A program made the translations under genes and the position numbers. Below the pieces are notes generated by a model. It searched no databases, was not told the origin of the DNA, and saw nothing but the letters and a program-made list of their open reading frames with translations. From the NCBI GenBank assembly GCA_017311315.1, contig CM029647.1, positions 6,868,577-6,932,576 of the forward strand: a stretch of DNA of 64,000 bases, read 5' to 3'. Below are positions 1 through 11,207 of the stretch, piece by piece; the stretch's first letter is position 1, and every line of letters begins with the position of its first letter. This DNA is from Dendrocalamus latiflorus. Its lineage: Eukaryota > Streptophyta > Magnoliopsida > Poales > Poaceae.

Positions 1-1072
1 ATAGTTTTCCTTGTCAAAATGGTTTCATTAAACATATGGGATGGTACGAACGTCTAATCGTGTGCCATGCCCATGGGTGGAATTATGCGATGTTCACAGT
101 CAAGGAAAGCTGCGAACGGTTTTGATCTACTGTTGTGGAAGTTATATAAATGTTATCTCAATACATGTCAAATGCTCTTTACAATTCCAGTTGCAAATTA
201 CTACTTATTGCTAAATGAAATATGTTTTACACTAAAAATAACTTAGTATATAGCTTCATCCTTTGACAGCCTTGCATATATATAAAACTTTGTGATACAC
301 TACAAGTTTTGCTAAGTATATAATGTACTTAAGCTTACTTAAATTGTTGTTGATCAGAGAATGAAGATCTCATGCCCGACGATGCGTATTTCGCCCCTAG
401 CACCAGGGAATTTGATGAGGGGTCCTTCTAGGGTTTTACTCCAATCGGTTGCCTGCGAGTTTGATGGCAAATCACGGGATACTTTTGTTATTAGGCTCCA
501 TATCGAAGAGGCACTGGGTTGATGACCTCCTTCTACTTCAAGCTCAGCTCCTTATTCTCATTGTTGCTTCCTTCCTCTTCGACGGGCTATTACATATGTT
601 TTGGAAATTGGTGTGGCATATTTTCTTCATTGTTGTAAGAAGCATTTTGTTATGTTGTACTATGTCTTCCAAAAATGTCGCAGCAAGAGGTATTTGTTGC
701 AATAGTTTCATTTGATTGTTGCATTATAGTTATTTCTTGTTGCAATAGGATTGCCAATTGTTGCACATTTTCTTTTTCAAATTTGACATTTCATTTTGTT
801 GCAAACATTTCTCTGATTGTTGCATGTGTAACTATAAAATATTGCAACTATTGTTTTCAAATGTTGAAGTGTTGTGTTATTCTAAATTTATTTGTTTATG
901 ATTTCTAAACTTTTAAAATCAGGCTAAGTTCATGGGTTCATCCAATTTTGGTGAAACCTCCCATTGTACTTCTAGGTGCTAATCGGTCCATGTGATATCC
1001 TATCTGTGTTCGAATTCTCAGGAGAATCATATCTAGCGGGCCGGCTAACCATTATCAGTATCAGATGACTAA
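1..1072. other. Intergenic, no gene recognised
   Basis: I find no exon-like reading frame with recognisable protein similarity here. The short frames present are AT-rich and have no family motif. The only structured part is the GTTGCA cluster listed separately. The stretch is probably old transposon-derived DNA, but no terminal repeat was found that would define an element. Confidence 0.5.
696..824. repeat. Cluster of six GTTGCA motifs
   Basis: GTTGCA occurs at 696, 718, 739, 760, 798 and 819, a near-regular spacing of about 21 bases for most of them (22, 21, 21, 38, 21). Regularly spaced hexamers like this resemble subterminal transposase-binding repeats of hAT or CACTA elements. No matching terminal inverted repeat was located, so the host element is not identified. 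Confidence 0.45.
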
Positions 1073-1272
1073 GGGGGTGTTTGGGACTGCTCCACAAATT
1101 CTACCGTGGAGCAGCTCCACAAAAAACCTAGAGTTTGTGGAGCACCCCTTTAGGTGCTCTCACAACTCCATCTTTTTTTCCTCGAACAGAGTGCGTGGAG
1201 CTGAACCTGTTTGGCTAAAAAAACATAGAACAGAACTGAAAAACGTGGAGTGGGGCAGTCCCAAACACCCCC
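1073..1272. mobile_element. Tourist-like MITE (PIF/Harbinger type), 200 bp
   Basis: The stretch begins GGGGGTGTTTGGGACTG and ends CAGTCCCAAACACCCCC, a perfect 17-bp terminal inverted repeat. It is flanked by TAA on both sides (1070-1072 and 1273-1275), the 3-bp target duplication of PIF/Harbinger elements. It has no coding capacity. The intact ends suggest a fairly recent insertion. Confidence 0.85.
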
Positions 1273-1275
1273 TAA

Positions 1276-2340
1276 GTGTTGGCCATCTCATCTTAGTTCG
1301 AAGAAAAGGTTTGCTTATAGATATAGCGCCCTTATCCCATGTTGTTTTCTAAATGAAACCTAAGTTTCCATGCGCATTCAATGATGCAATTCATAATGCA
1401 GTACGTTCATACCGGCGGCGTACGTACTAAGGATAGCGCTGCCGACGTTGCCAATTCCACGGGCCACGCCTGCGAGGCTGGCCGTGGCGAAATTATGCAC
1501 TTCTGACCTGCGCTAATGTAGGGCCGGTGGGTGGGGGCCATAGCATCCATCCACGGCATGCTGGTGCAACCCATATATCAGCGATGGATCTGGGCTGAGC
1601 ATGCGGAAGAATCCAAGCATTATATCGGTTGGCCTGTATGCTCTGGCCCAGCCAGGGACGTAGTAATATTCAAGAGCACCGACCTAGGAATGCCCGGGAG
1701 TCATACAACAGCACCGCGCGTCCTGGTCTGTGGCTCTGTGCTGTGCGCCCGCGCGGCAAAGACGTCCCCACTCTGCGGTTGGGAGGCGCCATGCGGACAC
1801 GACGAAACTTGGCCGGACTGGGGGCGTGCGGTGCGGTGGCGTTTTCCTCTGGTTATTGAGCTGAGCATTCCGCGTGTGCTTGGTTTCTTTTAAACTGAAA
1901 CTTATAGTTTATAGCCATAGCTATTGAATTTTGGTCTGTTCGTAAGAGACAGTACGCAGAGGGAAAGAGTAGCATGTGATTTTGACTAGTACAACTGAAT
2001 TTGATATAGTTTGTACTATAACTTACCTAAAACTTGATAAAAAATACATCGTTTAGTGATAAGCTACTATAAAAATAAAAGTCAAAGTCTAAATATATCC
2101 TCAAAAAGAACAAGATGTCATGCAGGACGACACCACAAGACCCGAGACGAACGGCGTTCGGTGGGGCGGAACTGCGGATGAAGCGGCATTTTGAGGCTGA
2201 GGCGGGACTGTGTTGGGCTGCGCCGATCTCTGAATCGGGTGGGAACGGGATTTGATCGTGCTGGGCTCCGACGTTCAGACAATAAAAGCTGGACTCAGAT
2301 ACGTGTCTTCGGAAATACTCACTTGAGCGCGGCAGATTTT
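1276..2340. other. Intergenic, no gene recognised
   Basis: Contains frames of up to 120 codons in a GC-rich patch (1531-1893), but the translations show no known domain and two frames compete over the same bases. I see no feature that can be supported. Confidence 0.45.
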
Positions 2341-2349
2341 GGCCTCACT

Positions 2350-2545
2350 CATTTGCAGTTAGGTTTTTAATTTTTAGCTTATTTTATATTATTTTTAAAT
2401 TTCATTTTTTCTGATTTTTTTTTTGCTTATTTTGAGTTTTTTATTGGTTCTTTTTTCGTATTCGTTTGCATTATACGCGATGGGCTAACTAATTTTTTCT
2501 ATTTTTAAAATTTTAAATTTAATTATACCAAATAAGTCATCATCA
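2350..2545 (-). mobile_element. Degenerate MITE, same family as 17638-17913
   Basis: Read on the minus strand this is a diverged copy of the AT-rich MITE seen at 17638, 18598, 32650 and in part at 11505. Shared landmarks are an A-rich core, a 'tacgaaaaaagaacc'-like block and a 'gctaactaa' block in reverse complement. The terminal repeats are not clear, so the limits are approximate. Confidence 0.5.
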
Positions 2546-2599
2546 GTTACAGTATAAAACCACCAAAATTCAACCCGATTGTTCACTTCACGATTTCGT

Positions 2600-5500
2600 G
2601 AAACAAATCCAAAATTTGCAAAACCAAAAATTGAATTGAGTTTGAGTTGCATTTGAGTTCCTCTAGTCTCCCTAATCTAAATTACACTAATCTCAAAGCA
2701 AAACCCACCCATAATCCACCTCATCACGGCCTGAACGGAGGAAAGCAGTGCCGACACTATTCACCACCCGATATTTTCGTCGTCGCCCGATATTTGTCGC
2801 CGCCGACTGCTCCCGCCTCGTCCCGCGCCTGCTCGACCCTGCCAGCTCTGCCCCGCCTGTCAGCGCACCGTACCACACCGTCTGCTCCGCTCTGACACCG
2901 CCCAGACCAACCAAGTCGCGTGGCAACGCCGCCAGCCGCTTGCCGACCTCGCCTCTGCTCCTTCCCGTTCCTTCCTCTCGCAGCCGACAGCCGCCCCGTA
3001 CAGCGTCCCTTCTCGTGCCCTTGACTGCCGTCGTCTTAGCGCCTAAGCCAACCGGCTCTTCTTGAGCTCCAATTCACCGCCGCCAAATATCTCCCCGCCC
3101 CCCGGTGAACCGCCATTTCCCGGCTATTTAAGCGAGGCCAAGCCCCTCCTAGTGCACCTCACACCTCCCTGAAGCTCACCAAACACCCCGAAGTTCCCCT
3201 TCCCCCTCACGTTGCCGGTAATGGCCGAAATCCCCAAATCTGTGCTCTAGCCCAATGTCCACTCTCCGGCCAATAATTTTTCAATTCCTTTCTCCTGTAG
3301 CATCCCTAAGCTCCCGGGATCACGCCCCAATCGCCACCCTAGCCTCCCAACCATCCCTCTTTCCTGGCGCCATGAACCGCTCCACTACTGAGGCTCCTCG
3401 CCGTGGCTAGCTCAAACCAAGCCTCCCGAGCTTCGGCCAACCGTTCCCCGAGCCTACCCTACTCCCAAGAATGCTCAATTACCCACCCAATTGCCTAGAG
3501 AGACTCCCAGTGGCCCTAATTTTCGAAATGGCCGCAAAAAAGGAGAAGCTCGCTGCCGGCGAACGCCGCCTCCGTCGGCCCCCCAACCACCCAAAATGGA
3601 ACCGCCATCCTCCCACGAACCCATCCATACCAGCCAATGGCGTCGCACTTCACCCTAGCTTCGCCGCCAACCACCGCCCCCGTCCCCTGTTCCTAGCGCG
3701 CGCGGGAGCCAGATGAAGAAGAAGAACAGTGCGCACGCGCACTGTTCCCCCGACCGAGTCGCCTCGACTTGGCTCAGCCCAGTCAGCTCGCCCGCACCGC
3801 CCGGACGTGCCCGACCGAGCCGCACCAACGCGGTCAGACCCAGCCCGCTCGCCCCGCGCCCGTTGCGTCCGACCGGGTCCGATTGGCGTGGTTGGATCGA
3901 GTCAAATCGTCGCGTCGGGTCCGAGCCCGATGAATAGTGCGACCGAGCCCGATGAACAGTAACCGACCCAAAACCCAAAATACATATTTATACTCCCCGG
4001 ATTCGTTTCAAGCCCGTCAACCCAAATCCAAGGCACATTTCCCCATATAGCCCTCCTACAAGCCCAAAAGCCCAATTTAATGGAGTTTTTTGGATTTTCT
4101 TTATTCTTTTATTTGCTTTATTCTTTTTTTTCTTTATTCCTAGCTCAATCCTTTGGGCATGGGATTAATTTATTTCGCTTGTTTTGCGTTAGTTTCCGAA
4201 GTTGAGATTTCGCATGAGCAGGAGGGAAAAGCTCAAGTCCAGACCCAGCCCACTGAAGAATATGGACTAATTAAAATAGTAGATCCGCAAGGCAAGTCAC
4301 ACATATTTTTGAACATGGTGATCCTACATCCCCTACGTTATTTATTTACTGTATTTTCATTATGTTATTTGCGCACTGTTATTTTATGTACAATCAATGC
4401 TTAGAATGCATGATACTAGTTATGTCCTACCACCCAAAAAACCCAGTTTAACTTGATGGCCACATTCACCTTGACAAGACCTAGTAACATAAAATATAAG
4501 ATTATTAATAACATGGTAGTTTAGGATCACATTGAATCTTTATACTGTTAAGGTTTGGTATTGGTCTAGAGTTTTGGAAAGTTGGGAATAGGATAAATGA
4601 GGATCGTAGAGATGGATCCGAGGACCTTATCCTAGGGTGGAGGCTGGTTGTGGAATGGTGGCAGTACAGTGTGTACTGAATATGGGTTTGTGCGCGGTTG
4701 ATGCCTCAGATAAAATATAAGGACTAGACCCTTATGCTGAGTAACGGACATAGTAACCGCCCAATCACAAGCGTTGATTTAGTCAAACCTGACTTAGTCA
4801 AACCTGGCTTAGTAGCTGCTCAACTTCAATTGAACCTCTGCAACTGGAAAGGGGGAGACAGAGGGTGAGTCCGTATGGGAGGTGGTTAACCATACAACTG
4901 TAGGACTGCGATTGGTCGGACGAGATCCGTTGGATCATCCGGGCTCGTCGAGATTAAACACCTACTGGGCGGAGTCTATACAAAGAATTGAGCAGTGAAC
5001 ATCCTTGTTGTCTTAACTTTGTCGCGAGAGTTAAGGGATCTTGTGGGTAAAGCAGGGCAGCTTTGCAAAGTCATGACAAATGGTATTCGAATACGCCGTG
5101 CTTCCGGTAAACGAAGCTGTGTTTAGTGGGTGAATCCAGTATCATGGCATAAATAGTTTTGGAATGGTTTGGTAATGTTGAGTAATGATAATCAAGCTTG
5201 AAACCCCCTTTTACTTTAATGGAGTATATCTTAAAGATTTTCAAATGGTTCCCAACTTAAAATTGCATCCACATAAAATAATAGACTTGATTCCCTTTTA
5301 CTTGATACTCCATGCATGTAGTTATTGCTAAGCTCCGTGTGACTTGTTGAGTACGGTAGTTGTACTCATGCTTGCTAAAAACATAAACAGAAACGGCAAA
5401 CTTTGAAGAAGCAGGAGAAGACGATGAGGTGGTACTGTACGAGATCAATGAAGCGTGGAATTAGGGTTGTTCTCCGCTCAGGCGTGCCTGTTGCAATTTT

Positions 5501-5687
5501 TGTAATGTAACTAAAGGCCGTGGCCTTGCTGTGATACTTGGCTTTTAGTCTTTATATTGTAATAAAGTTCGCTTTTGCTTTTAATCTTGTGTTGGCAATG
5601 TTATACACTCGATAGATGTACTCGCAGTTGAACAGTCCTGGGCAGCTACGAAGATTTCATAATACTCCCAGAAATGGGGGTGTTACA
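2600..5687 (+). mobile_element. Ty3/gypsy-type LTR-derived sequence (limits uncertain)
   Basis: This 3-kb stretch has a C-rich, stop-poor first half and an AT-rich second half. It ends in GGGGGTGTTACA at 5676-5687, the 3' end typical of large grass gypsy LTRs that run from TGTAAC to GTTACA. The start of the LTR was not found, and no gag or pol frame is present, so it is most likely a truncated or solo LTR. The open frames at 2647-3978 are by-products of GC-rich LTR sequence and match no protein I recognise. Confidence 0.45.
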
Positions 5688-6093
5688 TTTCGACACCTCT
5701 TTTCTAAGGAATCTAGGCGCACCATATTACGTACCTAACGGTTTCATCATCTGCTGGATAGTATAGTTTAAGTTCCGTCTTAATTGTTCTTTGAACACAT
5801 TCTAAATTGTAGTAATTTATTTAGTTTGAAGATCTATATATGCATACCATACGTAAGACCATTCAGATTGCTGAATGAACATAAGCAGATACTTCGTCAC
5901 AACTATCTCCATATACAATCCTGTCGCTAACTTATAGGAGCTGTTTATATGTTATTCAAGGTTTGTTGGATCTCTTGTATATGTTGTCGTCTACAAAGTA
6001 CAAACCACGGACCGCCGGCGGCATGGCAAACTCTCCCTGTAGCACCACGGTGCAGGAATAAAGCGCTTCTTGCGCATCCGCCTCAAACCGCCC
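5688..6093. other. Intergenic spacer, nothing recognised
   Basis: About 400 bases between the LTR-like stretch and the left end of the MULE. No reading frame or repeat structure could be supported. Confidence 0.5.
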
Positions 6094-6454
6094 GAATTTT
6101 TTCTATTTTAACCCTTTTTTTGAAAAATATTCACATTTAGACCCCTGGTAGTTTTAATTCCGTTTTTGGACCCAGGGGGTCGGAGCCGTGACCCATGACG
6201 CCGAGGTAACACGTCTCGGCGCCATGGTCCACGGCGCCGAGGTGGCAGGCCCGCACCAGCGTGGCGGCCTGCTAGGCGCCGACGTGGCAGGCACCTCGGC
6301 GCCGTGGGTCGTGGCGCCGAGCTCGGAGCCGTGGGTCGTGGCGCCGAGCTGTCTGCCACGTCTGCAGACACTCGGCGTCTAGGGTTTGCACCGATCAGCC
6401 TTTACGTTGTCGCAAAATGAATTACTAGTGGTATTTTTATTTGGATTATTTAAT

Positions 6455-6555
6455 TATAGTAATATTATGTAATATATTTATTTAATTTTAATAATATTAT
6501 GTAATATATTTATTTAATTTTAGTAATATTATGTAATATATTTATTTATTTATAG
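6455..6555. repeat. AT-rich tandem repeat, about 3 units of 34-35 bp
   Basis: A unit reading 'tagtaatattatgtaatat' followed by 'atttatttaatttt' repeats about three times just inside the left terminal repeat of the MULE. The right side has no equivalent array, so it arose after the inverted repeats formed. Confidence 0.8.
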
Positions 6556-7136
6556 AGAGCAAAAAAATACGACATATGTTTTGAAAATTCGTTATGTTGC
6601 AGATGATACATGTAGGAAATTTTTTGTAGATTTTTTTAAAACATTATGGTACGTTGGTAATGGTTTTTGAAACATAAAATTTTGATGTGGAGTACAGTTT
6701 GCTGCTACGCAAATTATTTTTGCAATTATGAAAATTAAGAAATGTGCTTGGTAGAGTACGAACGAGTTTTGTGTGAAGTAACGATTAGTTTATTTGTGAT
6801 TTTTGTACAATGCTGACCGTGAAAAATATGTTGAACTGGCAATAACATTTTTCGATCATGTTATGTTGTTTTATTGGAAGAAATTTATTGAAATTTGTTT
6901 TGAGGACAACTGTGATAGGAACAATTGGACGAAAGGAGGGGAAGTGATAATAAGACACGTGGGAATCATTGCATAACCCTCATTGCATGCGAAAAGCCGA
7001 GATAATAAGCTTATAAAGTTGGGACGAACATGGCGCGTACATTTTTATTACATGCATAGCATATAGCATGATATCCGACTAACCGACCCAACTGCTCGTA
7101 CGACCTCTCGTGTGGACCGGGTCTATTACATCTTGT

Positions 7137-7746
7137 CTACTGGGTGTAGCGTGGTTGTTTCCCCTTTTTATTGCGCCCTGAAGATGGCTCCGCTGCATCA
7201 TTCTTCCTGTCACTCTTTGTCTTGAGAGCTGCCTCACGAGCTTGAAGCTCTTCCTCCTGACGCTTGATGGCTGCTTCACGCAGACTTAACTGCTCCCGCC
7301 TCCTTTGCAGCTCATCCTCCTTGCCCTTCAGACGGATTTGGTCCACCCTCACACGGCGCTCTTGCTCAAGCCGCATCTGTCGTTCCACCTCGCGAGCCTG
7401 AGTCATCTTGACAAAGTACTGTCCTTTGTTCTCCACCTCAATTGGCCGGTTCCGTGGCCATGCCGGCGGCACCCGATCCACCCATTCGATGAACTCGCAA
7501 GGCTATATGTGGCGTGGTAGATGTCACGGATCAAGTTGAAAAACGATAACGAGAAACAAAGGATTTAGTTGTCGTCGTTACCATGAAGTTGTCATCCAGG
7601 TCAGGACACTTGAAGAACCTACGGCCGTAGTTGGCTCGTTGTACTGGATCCGTCCAAACGCACAACATCGTCCTAAAGCCGCAACGGCACTTCGGGCGAT
7701 CATGCCACTCCGGCACTCCAAATGGGTCGGACCTCCAGGAAGACAT
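7137..7746 (-). pseudogene. GRF zinc-finger / coiled-coil gene remnant carried by the MULE
   Basis: Two exons are visible. The first (about 7582-7746) encodes a start followed by a zf-GRF motif: RPKCRCG, then a tryptophan-containing loop, then NYGRRFFKCP. A GT donor follows DDNFM. The second (about 7508-7137) supplies the last cysteine-aromatic part, CEFIEWVD, and then a charged coiled coil of about 85 residues rich in Glu, Arg and Gln, ending in a basic tail and a stop at 7137. GRF zinc fingers are single-strand nucleic acid binding modules. As part of grass MULEs their role is unknown. The frame looks largely intact, so it may still be expressed, but it should not be annotated as a host gene. 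Confidence 0.65.
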
Positions 7747-7866
7747 TGCTGTGTAGTAGTATTGTGATGGCTGCTAACGGAGATGTGGTATGGAAGACAT
7801 AGAAGACCTTTATGTAAGCTGATTATCTGGTGCAGTGGGCATAGTCCATGGAGAGGACATATTCGC

Positions 7867-8095
7867 TTTTTCAAGATTCCAGTGTAGCAATAAATGTTCC
7901 TATGTAGGCTTTTCAGAGCCTGTAGTCTCGTAATAAATTCATAGTTCGTAGCCTTTTCAGTCAATTGCAGGAAACAGTTCGTAGGCTTTTTCAGGATTCC
8001 AGTGTAGCAATAAATGTTCCTATGTAGGCTTTTCAGAGCCTGTAGTCTCGTAATAAATTCATAGTTCGTAACCTTTGCAGTCGTTTGCAGGAAAC
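7867..8095. repeat. Tandem duplication of about 118 bp inside the MULE
   Basis: A block containing 'gattccagtgtagcaataaa' and 'gttcctatgtaggctttt' occurs at about 7876 and again at about 7994 with only a few differences. Both copies lie between the GRF gene remnant and the end of the PMD remnant. No coding role is apparent. Confidence 0.85.
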
Positions 8096-8282
8096 ATAAA
8101 TTCATTGCAGGAATTATAGAACCACAAAGTACAGACTACGGATTCGTACACAAATATCATATGAATATAACATATACACATATATACAACAAGTAGCTCA
8201 TTACAACGTGCCTCCTAGCTCATTACAACATATATACAACGACTTTTAAGCCCAACCACAAGCCTACACATAAGTATCACTG

Positions 8283-9470
8283 CCTCCTAGCCTTACCCTT
8301 ACCCTTACCAAGGGCGTCGGTGCCTGGAGTGTAACGGCTAGGCTCGCGGCGGCGTCTGCGTGGTAGAGGTTGTGAAGGCTGAGTCGAAGGAGCGTCTACG
8401 AGCTGAGACGGGCCTATCTCATCGTAAGTCTGCTGCTCCACCTCGTCCTCGTCCTCACCGCCCTCGTCAGGGAAAGTGTCGCTCCTCGTGGGGGACGAGC
8501 TCTGCCCTGTGTACGACCCTCGCCGCGTCGGGTCTGCAAGTCATGTCGAAGGCACGTCTACGTCCCTCGCCGCGCCTGTGCTGCAACCACAACGACCAGC
8601 CGCACGACATAGCCGACCTGCTAGCCTCTGTCATCCAACATTTTGTTAACCAACAAGATACGAAGATATTAGGTACTAATTTTGTAAGTGGCTTTGTCGA
8701 AGCTTACCTCTAGGAAGCTACGCGTCCTGACGTCGTCGACTGTCGTGGAGAAACGCTCTATGTCCTGTACGGACTGCTTCAGAGTGTTGCCCTGCAAACA
8801 AGCAAAAGAATGGATAATTTGCTATATGTAGTGGTATTTATGTCTATTGGAAAATAAGCAATGAGATTGAACATTACCACATGGTCCAGGACTGGTGCTA
8901 TCTCCATCTGCGTCCCAAGTCGAGTAGACTGGTCGTAGAGCGTGTCTTCGTCGTCGGAGGACTCAATGTCGGCATAGTCATCTTGAGTCCATTGTCCCTT
9001 AAGCTTGGACCGCGTCGCACGCTGGTACCAAACTTGGTACCGCCGAAAGTGCTCGTTGCTGTGCGGCTCGTCGTTGTCGTCCACGTGGTCCTGAAAGTGT
9101 CCCCACTCCTCAACGTACACGTGGTGGTGCTGCTCGAAGTCTGTGACCTTCTTCTGTCGCTGACGATCAAATCTGCATGTCACGTAAACCAAACGTTAAA
9201 ATTAAAAAAAGCTCTGTGCAATTGGAATCCAAGGTTAGAATTGAAATTGCATGCCACTTACTTGTGCAAGGCCACAGACGTGGAGAACGGCGCTACTGGC
9301 CACAGCTACCTCATACCAAACTGGCGTGCAACTCTATGTGGCAGGTGATACTCAACAGCATAGAAACAGATAAGGGAGCACCTCATCCTGTAGAGGGCCT
9401 CGTCTATGCTGCACAGTGCGCTGAACTGAATGGCCTCCACCTCTTGCTCGGCGTACGGCTCCCACTTAAC
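8283..9470 (-). pseudogene. Plant mobile domain (PMD) gene remnant
   Basis: Minus-strand exons joined by plausible GT-AG introns give a PMD-type protein. They begin VKWEPYAEQEVEAIQF (exon start 9470). Next comes a piece with VEYHLPHRVARQFG that carries an in-frame stop directly after GMR. Then comes a 9192-8880 exon with DRQRQKKVTDFE and EEWGHFQDHV, then QSVQDIERF, and a Ser/Thr/Arg-rich tail ending in a KGKGKARRQ stop near 8283. PMD proteins are known both as silencing factors (MAIN/MAIL) and as passengers in MuDR and gypsy elements; here the context is clearly transposon. The internal stop makes it a pseudogene. Confidence 0.7.
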
Positions 9471-9536
9471 CTGCATAGCAACAATTTACTTGTAAGGTCA
9501 TATACTAACAAATGAAAATCACGATACCAAATGGAA

Positions 9537-10115
9537 TTAACTTACATTGGAGGCCATGAGCGCATCTAGCTCGTTCGTGTACTCTAGGTAGGCCCTCTTC
9601 GTCCTGACGTACTCATAATGCATGCCTGGATTAACCGCTTTGATTGCATTGAAGAGTGCTGGCAACTGCAAGTACCCATCTTCCCAGTCCCCATATATCA
9701 TCTTCCAAATGCGTTGCTTTGCCCTCCATGCTTTCCCATACCTTATCTCGTATCCAAATTTCTCCTTAACAATCCCAGCAAGTGTCTTCACCTTCATATT
9801 GGGTTCTTCCTTTACTATGTGCCACAATGACTTGGCAATAATGGTAGAGGTCAACTGCCGATGCTTCTGTTTGAGCTCTGCTTTGGCACAAGTGTGTGGG
9901 CCAACGATTCTTGTGATCTTGAACTTTCCCGTGTCCTTCTGTTTCCTAGCACAAATCCTCTATTCACATGTTTCCTTCTCGCACACAACTGTGTACCTCC
10001 GCTCCACATAAGAATGCCTCACCTTGAATGGCCTTTTACGAATCACTGAATACTGCTGCAGCCACCTTTTCAATGCTGACAAGTCCTCAAACACCATGCC
10101 CTTCTCAACTGTCAT
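9537..10115 (-). pseudogene. MuDR-type transposase N-terminal fragment
   Basis: Starts at ATG 10115. The first 50 residues include FEDLSALKRWLQQYSV and FKVRHSYVERRYTVVCEK, followed by RICARKQ and IVGPHTC. This is the C..C..H..C DNA-binding zinc finger of MuDR transposases. An in-frame TAG replaces the tryptophan expected after the second cysteine (CE*R instead of the usual CPWR). Next comes YGKAWRAKQ and IYGDWEDGYLQLP, typical of the region before the catalytic core. After NPGMHYEYV the family homology stops: the DDE catalytic domain is absent and the frame runs straight into PMD-type sequence, so an internal deletion has fused the two genes. It cannot encode an active transposase. Confidence 0.8.
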
Positions 10116-10198
10116 AATCCAAATAAAAATACAACTAGTAATTCATTTTGCTATAATTAAATAATCCAAATAAAAATACAACTAGTAATTCATTTTGC
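10114..10198. repeat. Direct repeat of 38 bp at the inner edge of the right MULE terminal repeat
   Basis: The block 'ataatccaaataaaaatac' plus 'aactagtaattcattttgc' occurs at 10114-10151 and again at 10161-10198. The left terminal repeat has only one copy, so the right arm gained a local duplication. Confidence 0.85.
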
Positions 10199-10803
10199 GA
10201 CAACGTAAAGGCTGATCGGTGCAAACCCTAGACGCCGAGTGTCTGCAGACGTGGCAGGGAGCTCGGCACCACGTGGCAGGCAGCTCGGCGCCACGACCCA
10301 CGGCGCCGAGGTGCCTGCCACGTCGGCGCCACGCAGGCCGCCACGCTAGTGCGGGCCTGCCACCTCGGCGCCGTGGACCACGGCGCCGAGACGTGTTACA
10401 TCGGCGCCGTGGGTCACGGCTCCGACCCACTGGGTCCAAAAACGGAATTAAAACTACCAGGGGTCTAAATGTGAATATGTTTCAAAAAAAGGCTAAAATA
10501 GAAAAAATTCGGCCACGTACGGCCCCCCCTCCGCTTTCCTAATCGGAAAAAATACTACACTTTCCTCTTCCCCGAGTCTGTCTTGGTTTCGACATGCGTG
10601 TGCACGGCGAGTTGTTTATGGTCTATATAACTACAATTTATTAGTCTTATGAATATTGATAGTTAAGAGAAGTTAAAAATCAAAGTTGTTGGGAAGATAA
10701 AAAAACTTTTTCCCCTTTCTTTTTCGAGGGAAGCAAGCAGCCTTCGTGATTTTAGATCAACCTTTCCACTTTTAGTTAAGCGTACAACAACTCCATCTCA
10801 ACC

Positions 10804-11207
10804 GGGTGCGGCTCAGGTGCTGGGGGCACAGCACATAGCGCGTGTGGGGGTGCCCCCAGCACCCGCCACTTGTCCCCCAAGGCACAAAAAATTTCCGAAA
10901 AATTCAAAAAAAATACTTACAAAATCCGAAAAATTGTAAAAAGTACTTTTTGTAAAAATACTTTTATTAAAAAGTATTTTTAAGTACTTAAAAATACTTT
11001 TTAATAAAAGTATAAATAAAAAAATAAGTACTTACAAAAAATAATACTTTTTATACTTAAAAAGTACTTTTTACAATTTTTCGGATTTTGTAAGTATTTT
11101 TTTTTTGAATTTTTCGGAAATTTTTTGTGCCTTGGGGGACACGTGGTGGGTGCTGGGGGCACCCCGCACGCGCTATGTGCTGTGCCCCCAGCACCTGAGC
11201 CGCACCC
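10804..11207. mobile_element. Foldback MITE with 9-bp target duplication (MULE type), 404 bp
   Basis: The element starts GGGTGCGGCTCAGGTGCTGG and ends in the reverse complement. Nearly the whole length is self-complementary, with an A/T-rich middle of 'agtactttt' blocks. The flanks carry the identical 9 bases ATCTCAACC (10795-10803 and 11208-11216). A 9-bp duplication with long inverted arms is the mark of Mutator-type non-autonomous elements. A relative lies at 46908-47276. RNA from either strand would form a long hairpin. Confidence 0.9.

Larger units (their letters stand above)
6094..10510 (-). mobile_element. Mutator-like element (MULE) with long terminal inverted repeats, 4.4 kb, defective
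   Basis: Left end 6094-6462 and right end about 10153-10510 are inverted copies of each other. Both start GAATTTTTTCTATTTTA or its close variant, then a block meaning 'gaccccTGGTAGTTTTAATTCCG', then a GC-rich block of repeated GGCGCCGAG, then 'GCAAAATGAATTACTAGT'. Inside, all on the minus strand, lie remnants of a MuDR transposase N-terminus, a plant-mobile-domain protein and a GRF zinc-finger protein. That combination is known from grass MULEs. The catalytic part of the transposase is missing, so the element is non-autonomous. I found no matching 9-bp target duplication (AAACCGCCC on the left, GGCCACGTA on the right). The outer limit may be a few bases off, or the flanks may have rearranged. 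Confidence 0.85.

Noticed and set aside
1531..1893. 120-codon frame with a second frame inside
   Set aside because: Two frames compete over the same bases, no recognisable domain, no promoter.
2647..3978. Set of Pro/Arg-rich frames on both strands
   Set aside because: Composition-driven frames inside an LTR-like stretch; no similarity, no splice or start context.
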